Origin: Verrucomicrobiota bacterium
GTDB taxonomy: Bacteria > Verrucomicrobiota > Verrucomicrobiia > Verrucomicrobiales > Verrucomicrobiaceae
Reading direction: 5' to 3'
Length of the DNA: 60,800 nt
NCBI GenBank assembly: GCA_017301975.1
Contig: JAFLEI010000040.1
Coordinates: 1 to 60,800, forward strand
The translations under genes and the position numbers were made by a program. This document shows, piece after piece, positions 40,766 through 49,309 of this stretch. Under the pieces are notes generated by a model. It had not been told where the DNA came from. It was given only the letters and a program-made list of their open reading frames with translations, and ran no database searches. The first letter of the stretch is position 1; every line of letters begins with the position of its first letter.

Positions 40766-40795
40766 GTTAACTTATTTCATGCTCAAGGCATTTGC
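40766..40795 (+). promoter_or_regulatory. Motif B promoter of the sulfatase/DUF5060 operon
   Basis: GTTAACTTAT at 40766 and GGCATTTGC at 40787-40795 (21 bp start to start, one longer than the other copies), only 10 nt before the ATG at 40806, so the transcript would have almost no leader. Confidence 0.65.
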
Positions 40796-40805
40796 TTCAG
40801 ATTCC

Positions 40806-42386
40806 ATGAAAAAACTCTCTCTCATTCTTTTTGCCTCCTGCAGTATGATCGTCTTTTCGATCGACGCCGCCGACAGGCCCAACATCCTTTACATCATGTC
40901 GGATGACCACACGACGCAGGCCGTGGGGGCTTACGGCGGGCGGCTTGCGAAGCTGAACCCCACGCCGACGCTCGACAAGCTGGCGGCGGAAGGCATGCGC
41001 TTTGACCGTGTGTTTTGCACGAACTCGATCTGCACGCCGAGCCGTGCGACGATCCTGACCGGGCAGTATTCGCAGACCAACGGCGTCACGGATCTCAATG
41101 GGGTGCTGCCGCCGGAGCGCCAGTATCTGCCGCAGGAGATGAAGAAGGCGGGCTACCTGACCGCGATGATCGGCAAGTGGCATCTGGAGGCCGAACCGGC
41201 GAGCTTTGACTATTACAATGTGCTGCCGGGTCAGGGGAAATACTTTGATCCCGACTTCATCGCGCGCGGCGACAAGGACTGGCCGAAGAACGTGGTGAAA
41301 CACGAGGGCTATGTGAGCGATGTCATCACCGACATCGGGCTCGACTGGCTGGAGAAGCGCGACAAGACGAAGCCCTTCTTCCTCATGCTGCACCACAAGG
41401 CACCGCATGACATGTTTGAGTTTGCGCCGCGCTACGCGGATTATTTGAAGGACACGGAGATCCCTGAGCCGGACAATCTCTACGACCAGCCTGCGGCAGG
41501 TTTTGGCTCTGTGGCCACGCGTGGTGAGAACGACAGCCTGGTGCATCGCATCGGCACCTCCGTGTCAAAGCGGCATCCGGTGCGGAACTACGGCATCGAC
41601 TTCAACATCTCTCCCGGTCTCGATGACCATGAGTACACGCATCAGGCCTACCAGGAGTATTTGAAGCGCTACCTGCGCTGCGTGAAGGGCGTGGACGACA
41701 ATCTCGCGCGGCTGTTTGATTACCTCAAAAAGAACGGCCTGCTGGACAACACCGTCATTATATACACCTCCGACCAAGGCATGATGCTGGGCGAGCACGA
41801 CTACATCGACAAGCGCTGGATGTATGAGGAGTCCATGCGGATGCCTTTCATCATGCGCTACCCGAAGCTCATCAAGGCGGGCACGGTGAACAGCGACCTG
41901 ATCAACAACACGGACTTTGCGCCGACGATGCTGAAGCTTGCCGGAGCCAAGGCACCCGCGCAGATGCAGGGCCGCAGCTTTGACGCCGCACTGGCGGGCC
42001 AGCCGCTGGCCCACTGGCGCACCGCCACCTATTATCGCTACTGGATGCACCTCATGCATCATGACAACCCCGCGCATTTCGGCATCCGCACTGCCGACAG
42101 CAAGCTCATCTTTTACTACAGCCAGGCTGAAGACGAGGCCAGCAATGGCAAGCTGACCATGCCGTGGAAGAAAGGGGCCTCCTACAAGATCGAGCCCACG
42201 CCGTCCGCCTGGGAGTTCTACGATCTGAGCACCGATCCGCAGGAAATGCACAACCAATACGCGAACCCTGAATACGCCGCCAAGATCAGCGAACTGAAAG
42301 CGGAGCTGAAACGCCAGCGCGAGGAACTGCATGAGGGTGACGAGTCACACCCGCATATTCAGAAGGTGATTGATGAAAATTGGTAA
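40806..42386 (+). CDS. Secreted sulfatase (CTPSR type)
   Basis: 526 residues from the ATG at 40806 with a signal peptide (MKKLSLILFASCSMIVFSIDAAD). PNILYIMSDDHTTQAVGAYG, formylglycine motif CTPSR at C76 (SICTPSRATILTG), MIGKWHLEAEP, FLMLHHKAPHDMFEF, IYTSDQGMMLGEHDYIDKRWMYEESMRMPFIMRYP and the C-terminal WEFYDLSTDPQEMHNQYANPEY (DUF4976-like) place it in the large S1 family of polysaccharide sulfatases. The longer frame to 40641 overlaps the AraC gene and the promoter motif and is rejected. The DUF5060 gene begins 23 bp after its stop, indicating an operon. Confidence 0.9.
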   Translation: MKKLSLILFASCSMIVFSIDAADRPNILYIMSDDHTTQAVGAYGGRLAKLNPTPTLDKLAAEGMRFDRVFCTNSICTPSRATILTGQYSQTNGVTDLNGVLPPERQYLPQEMKKAGYLTAMIGKWHLEAEPASFDYYNVLPGQGKYFDPDFIARGDKDWPKNVVKHEGYVSDVITDIGLDWLEKRDKTKPFFLMLHHKAPHDMFEFAPRYADYLKDTEIPEPDNLYDQPAAGFGSVATRGENDSLVHRIGTSVSKRHPVRNYGIDFNISPGLDDHEYTHQAYQEYLKRYLRCVKGVDDNLARLFDYLKKNGLLDNTVIIYTSDQGMMLGEHDYIDKRWMYEESMRMPFIMRYPKLIKAGTVNSDLINNTDFAPTMLKLAGAKAPAQMQGRSFDAALAGQPLAHWRTATYYRYWMHLMHHDNPAHFGIRTADSKLIFYYSQAEDEASNGKLTMPWKKGASYKIEPTPSAWEFYDLSTDPQEMHNQYANPEYAAKISELKAELKRQREELHEGDESHPHIQKVIDENW

Positions 42387-42409
42387 ACACTCCAGACTCT
42401 CGTAATCCC

Positions 42410-44323
42410 ATGCGCATCCCAATCATCTTCGCACTCGCTGCACTTCAATGGATACTGCATGCCGCTGATGGCAGCGGCCAAGTCGCGGTCAGCGGCGAAC
42501 TCAAGCAGTGGCACAAAGTCACGCTCACTCTCGACGGCCCGTTCGCGAATGAAAAGGATGCGGCACCCAATCCATTTACTGATCATGCGTTCAATGTCAC
42601 ATTCACGCATGAGAGCGGCATGCCGAAGTATGTTGTGCCCGGTTACTTCGCTGCGGATGGCGATGCGGGGCAATCCAGCGCCGAGAACGGCACGAAGTGG
42701 AAGGCTCACCTCTCACCCGACAAAGCGGGCGTCTGGAATTACCATGTGAGTTTTACGACAGGGAAATTCGCCGCGCTCGATGGCGGTGGCGAGGCGCTGA
42801 AGCCTTTTGATGGCATCACTGGCAGCTTCGAAATCGGTGCCACCGACAAGGCGGGACGCGATTTCCGGGGCAAGGGGCGTCTGGAATATGTGGGCAAGCA
42901 TCATCTTCGGTTCGCGGGCTCGCAGGAGTCTTTTCTCAAGGCTGGAGCTGATGCGCCTGAGACGATGCTCGGGTATGTGGACTTCGACAACACCACTGGC
43001 GGCAAGGTGAAAAAGGTGCCGCTTAAAACGTGGTCCCCGCATTTGCAGGACTGGAAGGCAGGCGACCCGACGTGGAAGGACGGCAAAGGCAAGGGGCTGA
43101 TTGGCGCGATCAACTACCTCGCGGCCAAAGGCGCGAATGCCTTCTCGTTCCTCACCTACAATGCTGCAGGTGACGGCGACAACGTCTGGCCCTTCATCGA
43201 ACGCACTGACAAGATGCACTATGACTGCTCGAAGCTCGATCAGTGGGGCATTGTCTTCGATCATGCGACGCAGCTCGGTCTGTATCTGCATTTCAAACTG
43301 CAGGAGAACGAGATGGATGATGACCGTCTGGGGCATGAGAGCAAAGCTGGCCGGGTGCCGGAGTCGCTCGATGGCGGCAAACTTGGACCGGAAAGAAAAC
43401 TCTACTGCCGCGAAATCATCGCACGCTTCGGCCATGAACTGGCGCTCAACTGGAACATCGGCGAGGAGAACACGCAGTCCGCTGAGGAGGTGCGCGACAT
43501 GGTGAAGTATCTGCACGACACCGACCCGTATCATCATCACATCGTGCTGCACACCTTCCCCAATCAGCAGGAGTTGAAGTATGACGTGCTCATTGGAGAG
43601 CAATCGCTGCTCACGGGTGTGTCATTGCAGAATGGCTGGAACACCACGCACCAGCGCACGCTGCATTGGGTCAGCGAATCCGACAAGGCAGGCAAACCGT
43701 GGGTCGTGGCGCAGGATGAACAGAACCCCGCCGGACTCGGCGTGCCGCAGGATCCCGGCTACAAAGGCACCGACGGCATTGCTATCGAGAAGGGCAAAAA
43801 GAAGGAAAATGCCACCACAGGCGATGTGAAGTCCAAGCCCTACACCCTGCACGACATCCGCAAGCTCTGCCTCTGGGGCAACTTCATGGCAGGCGGTGCG
43901 GGCGTGGAATACTACTTCGGCTACGCGCTGCCTGAGAACGATCTTGTCTGCGAAGACTTCCGCAGCCGCGACAAGAGCTGGGACTTCTGCCGCATCGCGC
44001 TCGAGTTTTTTCCCGCGAACAAGGTTCCGTTTTGGGAAATGGCGAACGCCGATGCGCTCATCGGAAATGCCAAGCAGGACAACTCGAAATATTGCCTCGC
44101 CAAAGCCGGGCAGATTTACCTCGTTTACCTCCCGCAGGGCAGCAGCACGGAACTCGACCTCAGCGCCGTTCAGGGCGACTTCACCGTTCAATGGTTCAAT
44201 CCCCGCACCGGCGGTGCGCTCAGGGATGGCTCGGTCAAAGTCATCCATGGCGGCGCTCGCGCGAGCATCGGACAGCCTGCGGATGAACCGCAGGAAGACT
44301 GGCTTGCGATCATTCGGCGCTGA
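42410..44323 (+). CDS. DUF5060 glycosidase-like protein, secreted
   Basis: 637 residues from the ATG at 42410 with a signal peptide (MRIPIIFALAALQWILHAADG). An N-terminal DUF5060 beta domain (about 22-145; KVTLTLDGPFANE, FNVTFTHESG, KAGVWNYHVSF) precedes a TIM-barrel-like region (FLTYNAAGDGDNVWPFIERTD, LGLYLHFKLQENEMDDD, YCREIIARFGHELALNWNIGEENTQSAEEVRDM) in which the GEEN glutamate is a good catalytic candidate, and a C-terminal beta domain (VQWFNPRTGG) like the putative collagen-binding domain that ends such proteins. DUF5060 enzymes are poorly characterised glycoside hydrolases. It follows the sulfatase closely and probably acts on the same polysaccharide after desulfation. Confidence 0.8.
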   Translation: MRIPIIFALAALQWILHAADGSGQVAVSGELKQWHKVTLTLDGPFANEKDAAPNPFTDHAFNVTFTHESGMPKYVVPGYFAADGDAGQSSAENGTKWKAHLSPDKAGVWNYHVSFTTGKFAALDGGGEALKPFDGITGSFEIGATDKAGRDFRGKGRLEYVGKHHLRFAGSQESFLKAGADAPETMLGYVDFDNTTGGKVKKVPLKTWSPHLQDWKAGDPTWKDGKGKGLIGAINYLAAKGANAFSFLTYNAAGDGDNVWPFIERTDKMHYDCSKLDQWGIVFDHATQLGLYLHFKLQENEMDDDRLGHESKAGRVPESLDGGKLGPERKLYCREIIARFGHELALNWNIGEENTQSAEEVRDMVKYLHDTDPYHHHIVLHTFPNQQELKYDVLIGEQSLLTGVSLQNGWNTTHQRTLHWVSESDKAGKPWVVAQDEQNPAGLGVPQDPGYKGTDGIAIEKGKKKENATTGDVKSKPYTLHDIRKLCLWGNFMAGGAGVEYYFGYALPENDLVCEDFRSRDKSWDFCRIALEFFPANKVPFWEMANADALIGNAKQDNSKYCLAKAGQIYLVYLPQGSSTELDLSAVQGDFTVQWFNPRTGGALRDGSVKVIHGGARASIGQPADEPQEDWLAIIRR

Positions 44324-44380
44324 CTTCCTCATGCGACAGGGCAGCCATTTCAGAAGCGCTGGATTTTTTCAAGATAGCGC

Positions 44381-44405
44381 GTGAGGTTCATGTGCGGGCG
44401 GCAGT
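44381..44405 (+). promoter_or_regulatory. Motif A promoter of the second PSD1 operon
   Basis: GTGAGGTT at 44381-44388, 11 nt, GGCAGT at 44400-44405, 9 nt to the ATG at 44415. Identical spacing to the copies about 40 kb away at 4861 and 7123. Confidence 0.7.
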
Positions 44406-44414
44406 AGTCTTCTG

Positions 44415-47177
44415 ATGAACCCCGTCCGCACAGCCGCCATCACTCTCTGCTTCTTCGCGACCCTGCAGGAGTCCCATGCCGTTGATTTCGACAAAGACAT
44501 TCAGCCCATCCTCACCGAACGCTGCCTGGACTGCCATGGCCCTGACAAGCAGAAGTCCGGCTTCCGTGTGGATCAACGTCCGATCTTGCTCAAAGGGGGC
44601 GACTCGGGTGTCAAGTCCGTGGTTCCTGGCGATCCAAGCAAAAGTCATCTCATTGAGCTGCTGAAGTCTGCTGATGATGACGAAATCATGCCGCCGAAGG
44701 GCAAACCGCTAAACGCTGAGCAAATCGCATTGATGGAGAAATGGATTGCCGAAGGCGCGGTGATTCCGGGGCAGATGGATGCGGTGGTGAAGGTGACTTC
44801 TGATCTGTGGTCACTGAAGCCGGTGCAGCGTCCGGAGATCCCCGGGCTGGCAGAAGCGAAGCTGCCCATTGATGGCTTCCTGCTCGCAAAGCTGCATGCG
44901 AAGAATCTCGGCTACAATCCGGCCGCTGATTCGCGCACACTCATTCGTCGTGTTTCCGTGCTGCTGACGGGCTTGCAGCCGACTCCCGAGCGGGTGACGA
45001 AGTTTGTTGCCGATTCCAAGGCGGATGAAGCCGGAGCGTACAGGGTGCTGGTGGATGAGCTGCTTGCTTCGCCGCACTTTGGCGAGCGTTGGGCGCAGCA
45101 TTGGCTGGATGTCATTCGCTGGGCGGAGTCGAATGGATCGGAGGCAAATCTCTTTCGCAAAAACGCTTGGATTTACCGCGATTACGTCATCCGCGCCTTC
45201 AACGAAAACCGGCCTTATGATCAGTTCGTGCGGGAGCAGCTTGCAGGAGATCAGATGGGCAATGGTGAGGCCACCGGATTCCTCGTCGCGGGTCCGCATG
45301 TGCCCGCCGCCACCGTAGGCCGTGAGCCCGCAGCCATTCGTCAGGCACGTGCAGATCGTTTGGATGAAATCATGCAGACGGTGGGTGCCTCGATGCTCGG
45401 CATGACGGTCGGCTGTGCGCGCTGCCACAATCACAAGTTCGATCCCATTTCGATTCAGGATTACTACTCGCTCACGGCCGTGTTTGAGGGCGTCGAATTC
45501 GGTGGCCGTCGCCCGGAATTGTCCAAGGATCATCCGCGAGTGCAACGCGCGAACGAGTTGTATCCGCTGCTGAATCTGGAGCGCAAAATCTTGCGCGAGG
45601 GGGGTGGCGTCTGGGAGGAAAACAACGGCGGCTACACTGACATGGTGTTTCCTAATACGACGACGCAGGTGCTGCGCATTGAGTTCGACAAGGCGCAGAC
45701 TTTCATCGACGAACTCGAAGTCTTCGGCACCAAGGACTTCAAAGAAAATCTCGCGGCAGCGAGCGCTGGCACCAAGCTCGTCGAAGACCCGACGATGGCC
45801 GATCCTGGGGCCGGAGTTCAAAGGGCGAACGACGGCGAGTATGGCACGATGATTTGGAAATCGAAGGCTGCGGCGGGCAGCAACATGAAGCCCTGGGTCG
45901 AGATCCATTTTCCGCAGGCACAGGAGGTGAACCGTTTTCGCTTCAGTTCGAACCGTGAGTACTACTTCGAGACCGACTATCTCGACAATGGCAACAAGGG
46001 CGGCAAGAGCAACTTCCCCGGTTATCGCATACTCGCGCAGCAGGCGGACGGCACGTGGAAAGAGGTGGCCAGCACGCAGCAGGCACGGGCCGCGCTGAAA
46101 AAGGATATCACTTTGAAAACTGCCTCGACACGGCTTCAAGAATATCTCGACGCCCTGGCTGAAGAAGGCCCGCGACACAGTTTTGTCGGCAGTTTTCACA
46201 AGCCTGAAGTGACGCATGTGCTCAGCCGTGGCAGCCCGGAGAATCCCGCCAATGAAGTGATGCCCGCAGGATTCGCCGTGCTCGACGGTGACCTCGGTCT
46301 CGACTCATCGGCCCCTGATGCGGAGCGCCGCAAACGCTTTGCCGAATGGCTCACGCGGCCTGAGCATCCGCTCACGGCGCGGGTGTTCGTCAATCGCATC
46401 TGGCATCATCTGTTTGGCAGCGGCATCGTGCCGACCACGGCTGATTTTGGCAAAGCTGGGACACCACCGACGCATCCTGAGTTGCTGGACTATCTTGCCG
46501 CCGAGTTCGTGAAACCGCAGGACAAGGGGGCGAAAGCTTGGGACATCAAAGACCTCATCCGTCGTATCGTGCTGACGGATGCGTTTCGTCAGTCCAGCGC
46601 TCCGCGAGATGACGGACTGCAGGCGGATGCAGGTGCAGCGCTGCTCTGGCGCTACCCGCCGCAGCGAGTGGAAGCGGAGGTTATTCGTGACAGCATCCTG
46701 CAAGCCTCAGGCAAACTCGATCCCACACTGGGTGGCCGCAGCTTTCGCATTCACAATGTGAAGAAAACCTATGCTCAGTGGAAGGTCATCGACAACCACG
46801 GCCCGGAGACCTGGCGTCGCATGATCTACCAGGAACGCATGCGCCGTGTGGACGACCGCATTTTCACGGCCTTCGACTTCCCGGATTGCGGCCAGGTCAG
46901 CCCCAAGCGCCCGGTCTCCACCACGCCGCTGCAGGCGCTCAACTTGATGAACAGCGATTTCGTGGTCGAGCAGAGTGAGTTCATCGCTCAGCGCGCCCAG
47001 AGCGAAGTCGGCAAGGACCATCTGGATGCCGCCGTGAAGCGCTGCTTTCAGCTCCTGCTCAATCGCGAGCCCGACACCGACGAACTGGCTGCCAGTCTCG
47101 AAGTCGCCAAAAGCACCGGGCTGCCACTCGTCTGCCGCAGCCTGATTAACTCCAACGAATTCGCCTTCCTGCCGTGA
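44415..47177 (+). CDS. PSD1 (DUF1549/DUF1553) cytochrome c protein with a discoidin-like insert
   Basis: 920 residues. Signal peptide, N-terminal cytochrome domain with heme motif CLDCHGPD near residue 37 and the ligand region DDEIMPPKGKPL, DUF1549 (SPHFGERWAQHWLDVIRWAES, then CARCHNHKFDPISIQDYYSL), and DUF1553 at the C terminus (HPLTARVFVNRIWHHLFGSGIV, QVSPKRPVSTTPLQALNLMNSD, NSNEFAFLP). Between DUF1549 and DUF1553, about residues 410-560, lies a beta-rich insert (VLRIEFDKAQTFIDELEVFG, WVEIHFPQAQEVNRFRFSS, YRILAQQADGTWKEVAS) that resembles an F5/8 type C (discoidin) carbohydrate-binding fold, absent from the PSD1 protein at 23846. Followed by a small secreted protein and DUF1501. Motif A stands upstream. 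Confidence 0.9.
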   Translation: MNPVRTAAITLCFFATLQESHAVDFDKDIQPILTERCLDCHGPDKQKSGFRVDQRPILLKGGDSGVKSVVPGDPSKSHLIELLKSADDDEIMPPKGKPLNAEQIALMEKWIAEGAVIPGQMDAVVKVTSDLWSLKPVQRPEIPGLAEAKLPIDGFLLAKLHAKNLGYNPAADSRTLIRRVSVLLTGLQPTPERVTKFVADSKADEAGAYRVLVDELLASPHFGERWAQHWLDVIRWAESNGSEANLFRKNAWIYRDYVIRAFNENRPYDQFVREQLAGDQMGNGEATGFLVAGPHVPAATVGREPAAIRQARADRLDEIMQTVGASMLGMTVGCARCHNHKFDPISIQDYYSLTAVFEGVEFGGRRPELSKDHPRVQRANELYPLLNLERKILREGGGVWEENNGGYTDMVFPNTTTQVLRIEFDKAQTFIDELEVFGTKDFKENLAAASAGTKLVEDPTMADPGAGVQRANDGEYGTMIWKSKAAAGSNMKPWVEIHFPQAQEVNRFRFSSNREYYFETDYLDNGNKGGKSNFPGYRILAQQADGTWKEVASTQQARAALKKDITLKTASTRLQEYLDALAEEGPRHSFVGSFHKPEVTHVLSRGSPENPANEVMPAGFAVLDGDLGLDSSAPDAERRKRFAEWLTRPEHPLTARVFVNRIWHHLFGSGIVPTTADFGKAGTPPTHPELLDYLAAEFVKPQDKGAKAWDIKDLIRRIVLTDAFRQSSAPRDDGLQADAGAALLWRYPPQRVEAEVIRDSILQASGKLDPTLGGRSFRIHNVKKTYAQWKVIDNHGPETWRRMIYQERMRRVDDRIFTAFDFPDCGQVSPKRPVSTTPLQALNLMNSDFVVEQSEFIAQRAQSEVGKDHLDAAVKRCFQLLLNREPDTDELAASLEVAKSTGLPLVCRSLINSNEFAFLP

Positions 47178-47240
47178 CGCAGGGAGATTCTCTTTCTCGC
47201 AAATTTCGCGAGTTCAACACACCCACCCCCAACGCAAGCC

Positions 47241-47630
47241 ATGAAATCCACCCGCATCTTCGCCTTCCTCAACCTCATCACCCTCCTCGGAACACTCTCA
47301 CTGACCAGGCTCGACAGCCACGGTCAGGATACTGGCGGCAAGCAGATTCCGGAATGGCTGCAGAAAGAGACGGCCAAAGTGACGACGGTCATTACTGATC
47401 TCAACGCGGAGCAACAGAGGAAGCTCGCGGCGGCCATTCAAACCCGCGCTGAGGCGCTGGCGAAAGTTAATGCCCTCAAGGAGGGCGGCGCCTCAGCCGA
47501 TGAGGTCAAAGGTAAAACCATGGAAGCATGGACCGCCTACAACCACGACGCCAAAACCTTCCTCTCTGACGCGCAGTTCGAAAAATTCAAGGAACTGCAC
47601 AAGCCCAAATCCGCAGCTTCAAACCAGTAG
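47241..47630 (+). CDS. Small secreted helical protein, unknown function
   Basis: 129 residues with a signal peptide (MKSTRIFAFLNLITLLGTLSL) and an otherwise helical, alanine/lysine-rich mature part (about 95 residues) that resembles the LTxEQ-type helical hairpins of periplasmic Spy/CpxP-like proteins (DLNAEQQRKLAAAI near the middle), though it is not a confident family match. Two base pairs separate its stop from the DUF1501 start, and it lies 63 bp after the PSD1 gene, so it belongs to the PSD1-DUF1501 operon. Small proteins of this sort often sit inside these operons. Function not known. Confidence 0.65.
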   Translation: MKSTRIFAFLNLITLLGTLSLTRLDSHGQDTGGKQIPEWLQKETAKVTTVITDLNAEQQRKLAAAIQTRAEALAKVNALKEGGASADEVKGKTMEAWTAYNHDAKTFLSDAQFEKFKELHKPKSAASNQ

Positions 47631-47632
47631 TC

Positions 47633-49120
47633 ATGAATCACGCCGAAAACATCTCCTTCAAAGGTCGCCATCTCCTCGACCGCCGTAGTTTCATGCGCTC
47701 CACCGGCATGACCTTTGGCGGCCTGGGGCTGGCCCAGCTTCTGGCAGCGGAAGAAAAAGCGAACTTCACCGGCAAGGTCTCCATTCGCCCTCAGATCGAT
47801 GCTGATCATCCGTATGAACCCCGCAAGCCGCATTTCCCGATGCCCGCCAAGCGCGTGCTGGTGATTTTTTGCCCGGGTGCGGTGAGCCACGTCGATACTT
47901 TTGACTACAAGCCGGCACTCATCAAACACCACGGCAAGAAGCCGCCAAACATGCCCGCAGTGACATTTGAAGGGCCGAGCGGCAACATCGCGAAGCCGTT
48001 CTGGGATTTCAAATCGCGCGGCCAGTCAGGCAAGATGATCTCTGACCTACTGCCAAACATGGCTGAGCTGGCGGATGACTTTTGTTTTCTCCATGCGCTG
48101 AACACGCAGACCAGCGCGCATCCGCAGGGCGAGAACTTCATGAACACGGGATTCACCATGGAGGGCTTTCCTTCCTTCGGTGCGTGGACGACGTATGCGC
48201 TCGGCTCCGAGTGTGCGGAACTGCCCGCCTTTGTCGCCATCAATGATCCACGGGGCATGGCACGCTCGGGCAAAAATAACTTCGGCAGTGGCTTCCTGCC
48301 CGCTGCTTTCCAAGGCACGGACTTCACCGCCAAGAGCCCTCCTGCGAATCTCACGCGTCCAGCGAGTTACTCGGCAGTCGATGATCGTGCGACCATCGAC
48401 CTGTTGAAACGGCTCAACAGCAAGCACCTGGAGCAGTTCCCCGGCGATGCAAATCTGGCGGCGCGTGTGGCCAGCTATGAACTCGCGGGGCGGATGCAGA
48501 TGTCCGTGCCTGAAATCATGGCTCTGGAGGGCGAGCCGGAATCGATTCACAAGGAATACGGCACCGACACGGGCAGCGATTTGAAACGCGAGTATGCCAA
48601 GAATTGCATCCTCGCGCGGCGCTTGATCGAGAAAGGAGTTCGCGTGGTGCAGCTCTTCAACGGCAGCGATCCTTCAGGTGGGAATGGCATCACCAACTGG
48701 GATTCGCACAGCGACATCAAGTCCACGCACGCCATGCAGGCCGAGATTATGGACCAACCCACCGCCGCACTCATTCGCGACCTGAAACGCCAGGGGCTGC
48801 TGGAGGACACGCTCATCGTCTGGGCCACTGAGTTTGGCCGCATGCCCTTCCTGCAAGGCAACGGCACGGGCCGTGACCACAACCCCGGAGCCTTCACTTG
48901 TTTCCTTGCCGGAGCCGGTGTCAAGAAAGGCTTCAGCTACGGCGAAAGCGACGAGTTCGGCTTCAAAGCCGCGCTCAACAGCACCTCCGTCTATGATTTC
49001 AATGCGACGATCCTCCACCTCATGGGTCTCGATCACGAACGGCTGACTTTCTACCACAACGGCCTCGAACGCCGGCTCACCAATGTGCATGGGCATGTGG
49101 TAAAGGACGTGCTGGCCTGA
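47633..49120 (+). CDS. DUF1501 protein, Tat-exported
   Basis: 495 residues. The twin-arginine signal lies slightly inside the start (LLDRRSFMRSTGMTFGGLGLAQLLAA). DUF1501 core: RVLVIFCPGAVSHVDTFDYKPAL, NTQTSAHPQGENFMNTGF, LARRLIEKGVRVVQLFNGS, NWDSHSDIKSTH, LEDTLIVWATEFGRMPFLQ, GRDHNPGAFTCFLAGAGVKKG and ILHLMGLDHERLTFYHNGLERRL. It partners the PSD1 protein at 44415, as the protein at 26719 partners that at 23846. The two DUF1501 proteins differ in the loops around the putative active site, in line with separate substrates or partners for the two PSD1 sets. Confidence 0.9.
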   Translation: MNHAENISFKGRHLLDRRSFMRSTGMTFGGLGLAQLLAAEEKANFTGKVSIRPQIDADHPYEPRKPHFPMPAKRVLVIFCPGAVSHVDTFDYKPALIKHHGKKPPNMPAVTFEGPSGNIAKPFWDFKSRGQSGKMISDLLPNMAELADDFCFLHALNTQTSAHPQGENFMNTGFTMEGFPSFGAWTTYALGSECAELPAFVAINDPRGMARSGKNNFGSGFLPAAFQGTDFTAKSPPANLTRPASYSAVDDRATIDLLKRLNSKHLEQFPGDANLAARVASYELAGRMQMSVPEIMALEGEPESIHKEYGTDTGSDLKREYAKNCILARRLIEKGVRVVQLFNGSDPSGGNGITNWDSHSDIKSTHAMQAEIMDQPTAALIRDLKRQGLLEDTLIVWATEFGRMPFLQGNGTGRDHNPGAFTCFLAGAGVKKGFSYGESDEFGFKAALNSTSVYDFNATILHLMGLDHERLTFYHNGLERRLTNVHGHVVKDVLA

Positions 49121-49251
49121 GCAGCAATGGGGGCCTTCCCGCCAACTTCACCCATTTGACCTGACAGAAGCTGATCCCAGCCAGCATTCAGCCCGCGCAA
49201 GGCTTCTGATTTGAACTGAGTGCTAAAAAGAGGTTCGAGTGGTCGCCTAGC

Positions 49252-49298
49252 GACAAAGGCAACTTTGTCCGTGCGGTCTAACGATGGCTTGCCATCGT
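49252..49298 (+). promoter_or_regulatory. Tandem hairpins in the leader of the restriction-modification gene
   Basis: Two perfect small inverted repeats follow each other: GACAAAG-GCAA-CTTTGTC (49252-49269) and ACGATGGC-TT-GCCATCGT (49281-49298), ending 11 nt before the ATG at 49310. They could be operators or RNA hairpins limiting translation of the enzyme. No T tract follows, so they are not a usual terminator. Confidence 0.5.
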
Positions 49299-49309
49299 CG
49301 CAGCTACCC

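Noticed and set aside
47195..47215. CTCGC-AAATTTC-GCGAG hairpin before the small secreted protein at 47241
   Set aside because: Only a 5-bp stem, no T tract, and inside an evident operon; it could occur by chance.
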